NCBI RefSeq assembly: GCF_002028405.1
Contig: NZ_CP020046.1
Span: 930,001 to 994,000, forward strand
DNA length: 64,000 nucleotides
DNA from: Thiomonas intermedia
GTDB taxonomy: Bacteria; Pseudomonadota; Gammaproteobacteria; Burkholderiales; Burkholderiaceae_C
Direction: 5' to 3'
Positions 48,507 through 56,686 of the stretch are shown here, in pieces. The position numbers and the translations under genes are program-made. The notes below the pieces were generated by a model. It searched no databases. It was not told the DNA's origin and worked only from the letters and a program-made list of their open reading frames with translations. The stretch's first letter is position 1, and the number at the start of each line of letters is the position of its first letter.

Positions 48507-49490
48507 TCAATGAGGCAGCAGCACCGTCGAACCGATGGTCTTGCGGGCTTGGAGATCACGATGGGCCTGGGCGGCATCGGCCAGCGGGTAACGCTGGTTG
48601 ATGTGAATCTGCACTTGCCCGCTGCGGATCAGGGCGAACAGCGCATCGGCCATCTGCTGCTTCACCGCCGGATCGGCCATGTGCGTGCCGAGCGTGGGGC
48701 GGGTGACATAGAGCGAGCCGGCAGCGGCCAGGTCGGTGATCGTGAACGGCGGAACCGCCCCCGAAGCATTGCCGAAGCTCACCATCAGACCGAAGGGCTG
48801 AAGGCAGGCGAGCGAACGCTCCCAGGTATCGCGCCCGATGGAGTCGTAGACGACGGGTAGGCCGCGCCCTGCGGTGAGGTCCTTGACCCGGGCGACGAAG
48901 TCGTCGTGGACGTAGTCGATGGCGTGGGCATAGCCGTTCTCCAGCGCCAGCGCGCATTTCTGCGCCGACCCTGCGGTGCCGATCAGCGTCGCGCCCATCG
49001 CCCGCGCCATCTGCCCGGCGATCAGCCCGACCCCGCCGGCCGCGGCGTGGAACAGCGCCACGTCTCCGGCCTGCAGGGCCCGCGTGCGATGCAGCAGGTA
49101 ATACGCCGTCAGACCCTTGAGCATGCTGGCCGCGGCCACCTCGAAGGTGATGTCGTCCGGCAGCTTGATGAGCGGCGCCACCGGCACGATGCGCCGCTGC
49201 GCATAGGCTCCCGGCGTGCCGGTGCAGTAGCCCACCCGGTCGCCCACGGCGACTTCGCTCACGCCCGGCCCCACCGCTTCGACCACCCCGGCCGCCTCGC
49301 CGCCCAGGCTGCCGGGCAGCGGCTGCGGGTAGAGCCCGGTGCGGTGATACACGTCGATGAAATTCAGTCCCACCGCCTCCTGGCGCACCAGCACCTGGCC
49401 GGGACCGGGCGCGCCGAGTTCCAGCTCGCGCCATTGCAGCACGTCCGGGCCGCCGTGTTGATCGAATCGAATCGCATGGGTCTTCGTCAT
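48507..49490 (-). CDS. Quinone oxidoreductase, zeta-crystallin/QOR type
   Basis: The 327-residue protein is an NADPH-dependent MDR-family quinone reductase. It begins THAIRFDQHGGPDVLQW and has VGLNFIDVYHRTGLYP, GGEAAGVVEAVGPGV, the nucleotide-binding HAAAGGVGLIAGQMARAMGA, and DSIGRDTWERSLACLQPFG. No zinc-ligand cysteines of the alcohol dehydrogenases are seen. The start at 49490 is supported by AAAGGA; the open frame beyond is part of the MFS gene. The gap of 10 bp to the MFS gene suggests co-transcription. Confidence 0.92.
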   Translation of the reverse strand: MTKTHAIRFDQHGGPDVLQWRELELGAPGPGQVLVRQEAVGLNFIDVYHRTGLYPQPLPGSLGGEAAGVVEAVGPGVSEVAVGDRVGYCTGTPGAYAQRRIVPVAPLIKLPDDITFEVAAASMLKGLTAYYLLHRTRALQAGDVALFHAAAGGVGLIAGQMARAMGATLIGTAGSAQKCALALENGYAHAIDYVHDDFVARVKDLTAGRGLPVVYDSIGRDTWERSLACLQPFGLMVSFGNASGAVPPFTITDLAAAGSLYVTRPTLGTHMADPAVKQQMADALFALIRSGQVQIHINQRYPLADAAQAHRDLQARKTIGSTVLLPH

Positions 49491-49500
49491 GTCTCGTCCT

Positions 49501-50715
49501 TTATCGTGAAGGTTCATGCAGCCCCAGCCAGAGGGCCGCAAGGCAAAGCAGCGCCAGCAAGGCGGCCAGGCTGAACAGCGTGCCGGAGCCCAGGGTCTGC
49601 CAGAGCCAGCCCGCGCCGATGGCGGCAATCAGTTGCATCAGCCCGATGGTCAGGTGATACAGACCGAACGCCGTGCCACGCAGGTCAGGCGGCGCGGATT
49701 CGGCCACGGCTGCGGAGAGTAGTCCCTGCGTGAGCCCCATGTGCAGCCCCCACAGCGCAACCCCCAGCCAGAACCCGGGCATTCCCAAAGGCAACACACC
49801 GCCGAGCAACACCATGGCAAGCGCCAGCACGGCCAAGCCCAGACCGAACAGCCGTTTGCGCCCCCAGCGCGCCGCCAGCAGCCCCACCGGGTAGGCCGAC
49901 AAGGCATAGGCCAGCGACAGCACCAGCGTGACCAGCGCGATCCACGCCACCGAGACGCCGATCTGGTCGCCCCGCAGCACCAGAAACGCCTCGGTCAATC
50001 GCGCCAGGGTGAACAGCGCCGCCAGCGCGACGACTCGCCAGAACGCCGGGGGCAGTTCGCGCGCCGCACGCCAGTCCCATGCCTTTCGGCCCGCCTGGGC
50101 TGCGGCCGCGTGCACCCTCACCCTCCGAGGCTCGCGCACGCCGAAAATCAGAATCGCCACGGCGATCGCCGCCGGGATCACCGCGAACCACAGCACGAGG
50201 CGCAGCTTGTCGGCATAGACGGCCAGCAGGCCGATGGCCGCCAGCGGCCCGAGCACGGCGCCCACGGTATCGAGACTCTGCCGCAGGCCGTAGGCGGCGT
50301 TGCGCTGCCCGGGGGGCGTGGCATCGGCCACGAGCGCGTCGCGCGGCGCCCCGCGCAGGCCCTTGCCGATACGGTCGATGAAGCGCGCCGCGATCACCTC
50401 GCCCGCCCCGGAAGCCATTGGAAACAGGGGCTTGGTCAGGGCCGACAGCCCATAGCCGGCCACGGCCAGCGCCTTGCGCGAACCGAGGCGGTCGGACCAG
50501 GCCCCGGAGGCCACCTTCAGCATCGAAGCCGTGGCCTCGGCGACGCCCTCCACCACGCCCACGCTGAGCACGCTCAGGCCCAGCACCGTGGTCATGTAGA
50601 CCGGCAGCAAGGCATGAACCAGTTCGGACGACATGTCCATGAACAGGCTGACGAAGCCCAGGAGCCAGACCGTGCGGGACAGGCGATTCACGCGGGACGG
50701 GTCGGCAAGGGGCAT
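49501..50715 (-). CDS. MFS transporter
   Basis: The 404-residue protein has 12 hydrophobic helices and an MFS motif A-like GAWSDRLGSRKALAVAGYG after helix 2, plus RFIDRIGKGLRGAPRDALVADATP in the middle, typical of a subgroup of uncharacterised MFS carriers (YfmO/NreB-like by eye). NreB-like proteins export nickel or cobalt, but the substrate cannot be fixed here. The ATG at 50715 is used; the open frame starts with TTG at 50721. It is 10 bp upstream of the quinone oxidoreductase gene. Confidence 0.82.
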   Translation of the reverse strand: MPLADPSRVNRLSRTVWLLGFVSLFMDMSSELVHALLPVYMTTVLGLSVLSVGVVEGVAEATASMLKVASGAWSDRLGSRKALAVAGYGLSALTKPLFPMASGAGEVIAARFIDRIGKGLRGAPRDALVADATPPGQRNAAYGLRQSLDTVGAVLGPLAAIGLLAVYADKLRLVLWFAVIPAAIAVAILIFGVREPRRVRVHAAAAQAGRKAWDWRAARELPPAFWRVVALAALFTLARLTEAFLVLRGDQIGVSVAWIALVTLVLSLAYALSAYPVGLLAARWGRKRLFGLGLAVLALAMVLLGGVLPLGMPGFWLGVALWGLHMGLTQGLLSAAVAESAPPDLRGTAFGLYHLTIGLMQLIAAIGAGWLWQTLGSGTLFSLAALLALLCLAALWLGLHEPSR

Positions 50716-50765
50716 GGGCAAGCTCGTGGCTGTTGGCTGACGGCAGCGTACCTGCCGACGTCATG

Positions 50766-51045
50766 GACCCGGGATGGAGGATGAGGGTTCCATGGGCAAC
50801 GCCTGCGACACAGACTCCCCCCCCGGCCTCCCCCACGAGGTGGGGGAGGAGTAGAAGGCGCTGCGCGTGATCCGCATAAGCCCTCCCGGCCTCCCCCACG
50901 GGGTGGGGGGATGAGTAGAAGGCGCTGCGCGTGATCCGCATAGGTCCTCCCCGCCTCCCGCAGCGTTTGGGGGAGAAGCCCCGTCTTGCTCACTCCCCAC
51001 CCGTGGGGAGGGCCGGGGTGGGGAGCCGCCTCAAACATCAGCATG
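50766..51045. repeat. GC-rich palindromic repeat block B with a tandem 64-bp duplication
   Basis: The block contains a direct duplication: GAGTAGAAGGCGCTGCGCGT plus ten more identical bases occurs at 50849-50878 and 50913-50942, each preceded by a palindrome CCTCCCCCACG(A/G)GGTGGGGG. It ends with GTGGGGAGGGCCGGGGTGGG (51003-51022), repeated exactly in block C. Nothing in 50716-51174 looks coding; the promoter of the response-regulator gene must lie in the last 130 bp. Confidence 0.7.
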
Positions 51046-51174
51046 CCCGCTTCCAAAGGCAATGCCCCGATCCTTGCACGAAAGCGCGCCAGAAGCTTGT
51101 GCTGCATGGCCTTAAGTGCAGTCTAAGCGCGGGCCGCTACAGTTTGAGCTGTCTGCATTCGCGGTTCGCGTCCC

Positions 51175-51885
51175 ATGCGCCTGCTCCTGGTTGAAGATGA
51201 CATGATGATCGGCGAGAGCGTGCTCGACGCCTTGCGCGGCGAGGGCTATGCCGTCGACTGGGTGCGTGACGGCGCGCTCGCCGACTCGGCGCTGCGCACC
51301 GAGCAGTACGACCTCGTGCTGCTCGATCTCGGGCTGCCGAAGATGGACGGCATTGCGGTGCTCAAGGCCTTGCGCGCGCGGCGCGAAACCACCCCGGTGC
51401 TCATCGCCACCGCGCGCGATGCCGTGTCGGCGCGCATTACCGGGCTCGATGCCGGGGGCGACGACTATGTGCTCAAGCCCTTCGATCTCGACGAGCTCTC
51501 CGCCCGCATCCGCGCCCTGCTGCGCCGGGCCGCCGGGCGGGCCGAGCCGGTGTTCAGTTTTGGTCGCATCAGCCTGAATCCGGCCACGCACGAAGCCTTG
51601 CTCGACGGCGAACCCGTGGCGCTGTCGCAGCGGGAGTGGGCCGTGCTCGAAGCGCTGATCGCGCGGCCCGGCATGATTCTGTCGCGCACCCAGCTCGAAG
51701 AAAAACTCTACAGCTGGAAGGACGAGATCTCGAGCAATGCGGTCGAGGTCTATGTGCACAGCCTGCGCAAGAAACTCGGCCCCGACCTGATCCGCAACAT
51801 TCGCGGCATGGGCTACATGATCGCCAAGGAACCCGCTGCGCGCCCCAACCTGGTCGAGGGCGGCGGCACAGGAGACGCCGCGTGA
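51175..51885 (+). CDS. OmpR-family response regulator (QseB/TctD-like)
   Basis: The 236-residue protein has an N-terminal receiver (MRLLLVEDDMMIGESVLDAL, phospho-acceptor Asp51 in LVLLDLGLPKMDG, Lys in DDYVLKPFDLDEL) and a winged-helix effector domain (LSQREWAVLEALIARPG, SNAVEVYVHSLRKKLG, IRNIRGMGYMI). It controls genes in response to the kinase encoded next. The kinase start codon overlaps its stop (GTGA). The signal is unknown; the pair resembles QseBC or TctDE. Confidence 0.92.
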   Translation: MRLLLVEDDMMIGESVLDALRGEGYAVDWVRDGALADSALRTEQYDLVLLDLGLPKMDGIAVLKALRARRETTPVLIATARDAVSARITGLDAGGDDYVLKPFDLDELSARIRALLRRAAGRAEPVFSFGRISLNPATHEALLDGEPVALSQREWAVLEALIARPGMILSRTQLEEKLYSWKDEISSNAVEVYVHSLRKKLGPDLIRNIRGMGYMIAKEPAARPNLVEGGGTGDAA

Positions 51886-53252
51886 AATCGCTGCGCGCCC
51901 GGCTGCTGCTGCTGCTCTCGGTGGCCGTCACCCTGGCGGCGCTGGTGCAGGCGCTGGCGGTGTTTCGCAACGCCATGAACGAGGCCGATGCGGTGTTCGA
52001 CTATCACCTTCAGCAGCTCGCGCTGTCGCTGGCCAGCGGCGATATGGGCCTGCCCGGCTTCGGCCCCGATGTGAGCGCGGGCAACAATGTCGACTATGTC
52101 GTGCAGGTCTGGGCGCCCGACGGCAAGCGCATCTATGTATCGCGGCCGCGCAGCGATCTGCCCAGTCAGGCCGTGCTCGGCTACACCAATGTGCAGGTGG
52201 GCAACGATCAGTGGCGCGTCTTTTCCATGCAGGCCGGGGGCCGCACCATTCAGGTCGGCCAGAGCACCGCCACACGGCAGGCGCTGGCGCTGGGCTTCGC
52301 GCTGCGCTCGATCTGGCCCATGGCCGTCATCGCCCCGCTGCTGCTGCTGGCCGTGGCCTGGGTGGTGCGCCGTTCGCTACGGCCGCTCAGCGATCTGTCG
52401 CTTGAACTGGAGAGCCGCGCCGCCACCAGCTTCGACCCGCTCGACCCGCACCCCGTGGTCAGCGAAATGCGCCCCGTGGTGCGCGCGATGAATGGGCTGT
52501 TCGCCCGCACCCGGCAGGCCTTCGAGACGCAGCGCATGTTCGTGGCCGACGCCGCGCACGAACTGCGTTCGCCCCTGGCCGCGCTCAAGGTGCAGGTGCA
52601 GATGCTCGGGCGCGCGCACGACGACGGCCAGCGCGGCGTGGCCCTGGCCCGGCTGGAAAGCGGCATCGACCGCGCCAGCCATCTGGTCGAACAACTGCTG
52701 CTGCTCGCACGCAACGAATCGGGCGCCGAGGAGGCCCTCGGCACCGTGAGCCTGCTCGACGCCGCCCGCCTGGCGCTGTCCGACACCGCCGAGCTCGCCC
52801 AGACCCGAGGGGTGGACGCCGGGCTCGAAGACGCCGAAGACTGCGCCGTGCTGGCCCCGCCGGACGGTCTGCGCATCCTGGTGCGCAACCTTGTGGACAA
52901 CGCCTTGCGCTACACCCCTGCCGGAGGCCGTGTCGATGTGCGCGTGCGCCACGAGATGCAGGCCGTCAATCCTGCGTCTGCCGCGCCGCAGCGCGTGGCC
53001 GTGCTCGAAGTGAACGACGCCGGCCCTGGCATTCCCGTGGAAGAGCGCGAGCGCGTGTTCGACCGCTTCTACCGCCGCGACGGCAGCCCGGCCGGCGGCA
53101 GCGGCCTGGGCCTGGCCATCGTGCGCAGCGTGGCCGACCGCTGCGGCGCCCGCGTGGAACTCGGCACCGCCGATCTGGGCGGATTGCAGGTGCGGGTGGT
53201 GTTTCCAGCGGTGCATGCCGTGCACGCAGAGCAGCGCAGCGGCGCCGATTGA
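51882..53252 (+). CDS. Sensor histidine kinase, QseC/TctE-like
   Basis: The start is the GTG at 51882, preceded by GGAG and overlapping the regulator stop; the earlier open frame belongs to the regulator gene. The 456-residue protein has two membrane helices ([18 protein letters not shown] and [18 protein letters not shown]) flanking a periplasmic sensor domain of about 130 residues. The DHp region has [21 protein letters not shown] with the phospho-acceptor His, and the ATPase domain has [21 protein letters not shown] and [13 protein letters not shown]. It ends in a short Ala/His-rich tail. Ligand unknown. Confidence 0.92.
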   Translation: MKSLRARLLLLLSVAVTLAALVQALAVFRNAMNEADAVFDYHLQQLALSLASGDMGLPGFGPDVSAGNNVDYVVQVWAPDGKRIYVSRPRSDLPSQAVLGYTNVQVGNDQWRVFSMQAGGRTIQVGQSTATRQALALGFALRSIWPMAVIAPLLLLAVAWVVRRSLRPLSDLSLELESRAATSFDPLDPHPVVSEMRPVVRAMNGLFARTRQAFETQRMFVADAAHELRSPLAALKVQVQMLGRAHDDGQRGVALARLESGIDRASHLVEQLLLLARNESGAEEALGTVSLLDAARLALSDTAELAQTRGVDAGLEDAEDCAVLAPPDGLRILVRNLVDNALRYTPAGGRVDVRVRHEMQAVNPASAAPQRVAVLEVNDAGPGIPVEERERVFDRFYRRDGSPAGGSGLGLAIVRSVADRCGARVELGTADLGGLQVRVVFPAVHAVHAEQRSGAD

Positions 53253-53430
53253 TCAGGCATGGAGAAGGAGGAACGGGTCATGGGCCACGCCATGGAACGA
53301 CCTCCGCCTCCCAACCTCCCCCACGGCGCGGGAGAGGCGTGCTGGCTCCCTCTCCACTTGTGGGGAGGGCCGGGGTGGGGCGCTGTTTCAAACTTCAGCG
53401 TGCCGGCTCAATGGGCACGCTGAATCAAGT
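53253..53430. repeat. GC-rich palindromic repeat block C
   Basis: It begins with GTCATGGGCCACGCCATG (53277-53294), one mismatch from block A, followed by CCTCCCCCACGGCGCGGGAG. It then repeats GTGGGGAGGGCCGGGGTGGG of block B at 53360-53379 and ends GTTTCAAACTTCAGCGTGCC, matching the end of block B closely. It lies just after the histidine kinase gene. Confidence 0.65.
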
Positions 53431-53543
53431 TCCCGCGATGGCGCGCCTGCTTGCGAGGCGCGCGAGACTTGTTCAGCGTGGCCCTGCCGGTTTCAGACCC
53501 GGTTAAGGCCCACCGACCATGCTTTGAACAGGGACCCGCGCCG

Positions 53544-53566
53544 CACTTGCCGCAGCGCAGCAAGTG
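53544..53566. promoter_or_regulatory. Inverted repeat upstream of bdhA
   Basis: CACTTGC and GCAAGTG are perfect 7-bp arms around 9 bp, ending 50 bp before the bdhA start. The TTGC...GCAA core recalls sites of the PHB regulator PhaR, which would suit a hydroxybutyrate dehydrogenase gene. That link is speculative. Confidence 0.35.
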
Positions 53567-53616
53567 GGCTTCAATCGGGCTTTGCCTTCCTTTTCATTTC
53601 TCACGGAGACCCCCTG

Positions 53617-54408
53617 ATGACCTCAACGCTCAGCCTCAAGGACAAAACTGCCATCGTCACCGGTGCCGCCAGCGGCATTGGCAAGGAAATTGCCGAAACC
53701 TATGCCAAGGTCGGCGCCAAAGTCGCCATCGCCGACCTGAACCTCGACGCCGCCAACGCGGTGGCCGAGGCCATCAACAAAGCTGGTGGACGGGCCATGG
53801 GCGTGGCCATGAACGTGACCGACGAAGCGCAGGTGAACGCCGGTTGCGAGGCCGTGGCCAAGGCCTTCGGGCCGGTGGACATCCTGGTGTCGAATGCCGG
53901 CATCCAGATCGTGAATCCGATCGAGAACTTCGCCTTCGCCGACTGGAAGAAGATGCTCGCCATCCATCTCGACGGCGCCTTTCTCACCACCAAGGCCGTG
54001 CTTCCGGGCATGTACGCCAAGAAGGGGGGCGTGGTCATTTACATGGGTTCGGTGCATTCGCACGAGGCCAGCAAGCTCAAAAGCGCCTACGTCACCGCCA
54101 AGCACGGCCTGCTCGGGCTGGCGCGCGTGCTCGCCAAGGAGGGCGGCCCCAAGGGCGTGCGCTCGCATGTGATCTGCCCGGGCTTCGTGCGCACCCCGCT
54201 GGTGGACAAGCAGATCCCCGAACAGGCCAAGGAGCTGGGCATCACCGAAGACGAAGTGATCAAGAACGTGATGCTCAAGGACACCGTGGACGGCGAGTTC
54301 ACCACGACGCAAGACATCGCCAGCCTCGCGCTCTTCCTCGCCGCCTTCCCCACGGCCGCACTCACCGGGCAGTCCATCATCGCCAGCCACGGCTGGTGCA
54401 TGAACTGA
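53617..54408 (+). CDS. bdhA: 3-hydroxybutyrate dehydrogenase
   Basis: This short-chain dehydrogenase oxidises (R)-3-hydroxybutyrate, the monomer of PHB, to acetoacetate with NAD+. The 263-residue protein has [31 protein letters not shown], catalytic Ser145, Tyr158 and Lys162 ([21 protein letters not shown]), and the family C-terminal block [17 protein letters not shown] with [18 protein letters not shown] lies nine bases before the ATG at 53617; the longer open frame upstream is repeat sequence. The patatin-like gene starts 10 bp after its stop, a common pairing in Burkholderiales that suggests storage-polymer or lipid turnover. Confidence 0.94.
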   Translation: MTSTLSLKDKTAIVTGAASGIGKEIAETYAKVGAKVAIADLNLDAANAVAEAINKAGGRAMGVAMNVTDEAQVNAGCEAVAKAFGPVDILVSNAGIQIVNPIENFAFADWKKMLAIHLDGAFLTTKAVLPGMYAKKGGVVIYMGSVHSHEASKLKSAYVTAKHGLLGLARVLAKEGGPKGVRSHVICPGFVRTPLVDKQIPEQAKELGITEDEVIKNVMLKDTVDGEFTTTQDIASLALFLAAFPTAALTGQSIIASHGWCMN

Positions 54409-54418
54409 AGACACGGTC

Positions 54419-55621
54419 ATGAGCGCTACCGCAACCCGCAGAAAGCCGCGCGCCCCCATCGCCACGCCGTCGTGCCGCGCCGATGCGATCTTGGCCCAGG
54501 TGCGCAACTACGACCGCGTGGCCCTGGTGCTGCAAGGTGGCGGCGCGCTCGGGGCGTATCAATGCGGCGTGGTGCAGGCGCTGGAAGATTGCGGCGTGCA
54601 TCCGAACTGGGTGGCCGGCATCTCCATCGGCTCGATCAATGCGGCGCTCATGGCGGGCAACGCGCCGGGCCAACGCACGGCCGCCCTGCAAAACTTCTGG
54701 GAGACGGTAACCCAGCAGCCGATTCTGCCCACGCTGCCGTGGGAGCATGGTGCCGCGCTGGGCTGGATTCCGGAGTCGCTGCAACCTCAGCTCGCCGCAT
54801 GGCAGGGTCTGCGCGCCATTCTCGAAGGTCAGCGCGGATTCTTTCTGCCGCGCTGGCCCCTGGGCGGGCAGCGGCCCGGGCAGGCCAGCTTCTACGACAC
54901 CGCGCCGCTGCGCGATACCCTCACCCGGCTGATCGATTTCGACCGGCTCAACAGCGGCGAAACCCGCATCAGCGTGGGCGCGGTGAATGTGCGCACCGGC
55001 AATCTGGTGGTGTTTGACAGCGCCGAGATGCGCCTGGGTCCGGAGCACATCATGGCCTCGGGCGCGCTGCCGCCGGGCTTCGCCGCGGTGGAGATCGACG
55101 GCGAGTTCTACTGGGACGGCGGGCTGGTGTCGAACACGCCCTTGTCGCAGGTGCTGGGCGGCCACCCCAGCCATCACACCCTGGTGTTCCAGGTCGATCT
55201 GTGGAGCGCGGAGGGCGAGGTGCCGCAGACCTTGCTCGACGTGGCGGAGCGGCAGAAGGACATCCAGTACTCCAGCCGCACGCGCGCCATCACCACCACG
55301 CTGCAAAAGGCGCAGCAGCAGCGCCGCATCCTGCGCGAGTTGCTCGACCGCATTCCCGCCAGCCAGCGCAAAAACGACGCACTGTGCCGACAGGTCCGCG
55401 AGATGGCACAGGACAAGCGCTACAACGTCATCCACCTGATCTACCGCGACAAGGCCTTCGACGGTCAGGGCAAGGATTTCAACTTCGGCCGCGCCGAAAT
55501 GCGGTCCCACTGGCAAAGCGGCCTCGACGACATGCACCGCACGCTTGACCACCCGGACTGGTTCGCCCTGCCCGGGGCGGAACTGGGCTTTGTCACCTAC
55601 GACGTCCATACCCAGGCCTGA
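54419..55621 (+). CDS. Patatin-like phospholipase
   Basis: This 400-residue protein has a patatin domain: the oxyanion loop GGGALGAYQ near residue 41, the nucleophile Ser69 in GISIGS, and the catalytic Asp in WDGGLVSNTPL. The C-terminal part matches the DUF3734-type extension seen in bacterial patatins. Such enzymes hydrolyse phospholipids or neutral lipids; an association with PHB granules is known for some relatives. It follows bdhA after 10 bp and converges with oxyR. No signal peptide is evident. Confidence 0.88.
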   Translation: MSATATRRKPRAPIATPSCRADAILAQVRNYDRVALVLQGGGALGAYQCGVVQALEDCGVHPNWVAGISIGSINAALMAGNAPGQRTAALQNFWETVTQQPILPTLPWEHGAALGWIPESLQPQLAAWQGLRAILEGQRGFFLPRWPLGGQRPGQASFYDTAPLRDTLTRLIDFDRLNSGETRISVGAVNVRTGNLVVFDSAEMRLGPEHIMASGALPPGFAAVEIDGEFYWDGGLVSNTPLSQVLGGHPSHHTLVFQVDLWSAEGEVPQTLLDVAERQKDIQYSSRTRAITTTLQKAQQQRRILRELLDRIPASQRKNDALCRQVREMAQDKRYNVIHLIYRDKAFDGQGKDFNFGRAEMRSHWQSGLDDMHRTLDHPDWFALPGAELGFVTYDVHTQA

Positions 55622-55654
55622 AGCGCCGAACGGCCCAGACGGAAGCCGCGCCGA

Positions 55655-56602
55655 TCAGGGCGTGAGCATGGTCACGCCCCGCAGATCGCAGGCCATGATG
55701 GCCTGCCGCAGCGCGACAATGGCCTGGTGCCGGGTAAAGCTCTTGCGCCACACGAGCACCACGCGGCGCGTGGGCGGCGGTTCGTCGAAAGGCACATAGC
55801 AGACGTGATCGGTGCTGGGGTCGGCCGCATGCGGCACGTCCTGTCGCGGCACTGACAGTTTGGGCACCACGGTGATGCCCATGCCCGAGGCCACCATATG
55901 TTTGATGGTTTCGAGCGACGAGCCCTCGAAGCTCTTGCGTATGCCTTCTGAACTCGGGGAGAAACGCGCAAACTCCGGGCAAACTTCGAGCACATGGTCG
56001 CGAAAACAATGGCCCGTGCCCAGCAACAGCATGGTTTCGTCCTTGATGGCCTCGGCGCTCAGCGCCTTGCACTGCGCCATGGCATGGCCGCGCGGCACAG
56101 CTACGACAAAGGGCTCGTCGTACAGCGGCGAGACCGCGAGGCCCTGGTCGGGAAACGGCTCGGCCAGAATCGCCGCATCGAGTTCGCCGGTGCGCAACAT
56201 TTCCAGCAGCCGGGTGGTGAAATTTTCCTGCAGCAGCAAAGGCATCTGCGGGGTGCGGGCGATGACATTGCGCACCAGTTCGGGCAGCAGGTAGGGGGCC
56301 ACGGTGTAGATCACGCCCAGCCGCAGCGGTCCGGCCAGGGGGTCTTTGCCGCGCTTGGCGATTTCCTTGATCGAGGCGGCCTGCTCGATGACGCGCTGGG
56401 CCTGCTCGACGATGGATTCGCCAATGGGCGTCACGCTGACTTCGTTGCCGCCACGCTCGAACAGGCGCACATCCAGCTCGTCTTCGAGCTTCTTGATGGC
56501 GACGGACAAGGTGGGCTGGCTCACGAAACAGGCCTCGGCGGCCCGGCCGAAATGTCGCTCGCGAGCGACGGCAACGATATAGCGCAATTCTGTCAGAGTC
56601 AT
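55655..56602 (-). CDS. oxyR: Hydrogen peroxide-responsive regulator OxyR
   Basis: The 315-residue LysR-type protein has an N-terminal helix-turn-helix (FGRAAEACFVSQPTLSVAIKK) and the redox pair Cys199 and Cys208 in GTGHCFRDHVLEVCPEF. These cysteines form the disulfide that switches on peroxide-defence genes, at the same residue numbers as in E. coli. The ATG at 56602 and the length are standard. It lies after recG on the same strand with an 84-bp gap, the known recG-oxyR arrangement in betaproteobacteria. Confidence 0.96.
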   Translation of the reverse strand: MTLTELRYIVAVARERHFGRAAEACFVSQPTLSVAIKKLEDELDVRLFERGGNEVSVTPIGESIVEQAQRVIEQAASIKEIAKRGKDPLAGPLRLGVIYTVAPYLLPELVRNVIARTPQMPLLLQENFTTRLLEMLRTGELDAAILAEPFPDQGLAVSPLYDEPFVVAVPRGHAMAQCKALSAEAIKDETMLLLGTGHCFRDHVLEVCPEFARFSPSSEGIRKSFEGSSLETIKHMVASGMGITVVPKLSVPRQDVPHAADPSTDHVCYVPFDEPPPTRRVVLVWRKSFTRHQAIVALRQAIMACDLRGVTMLTP

Positions 56603-56686
56603 AGAAAGAATTAAAACAGAAACCCTGGCGGATTGTGCTAGTCAATGTATCCAGCCGCCGCCAACGGGCGGCCGTGCAGACCACGC

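Noticed and set aside
50826-50942. Repeats that might be a CRISPR array
   Set aside because: There are only two exact 30-bp copies, separated by palindromes rather than unique spacers, and no cas genes are near.
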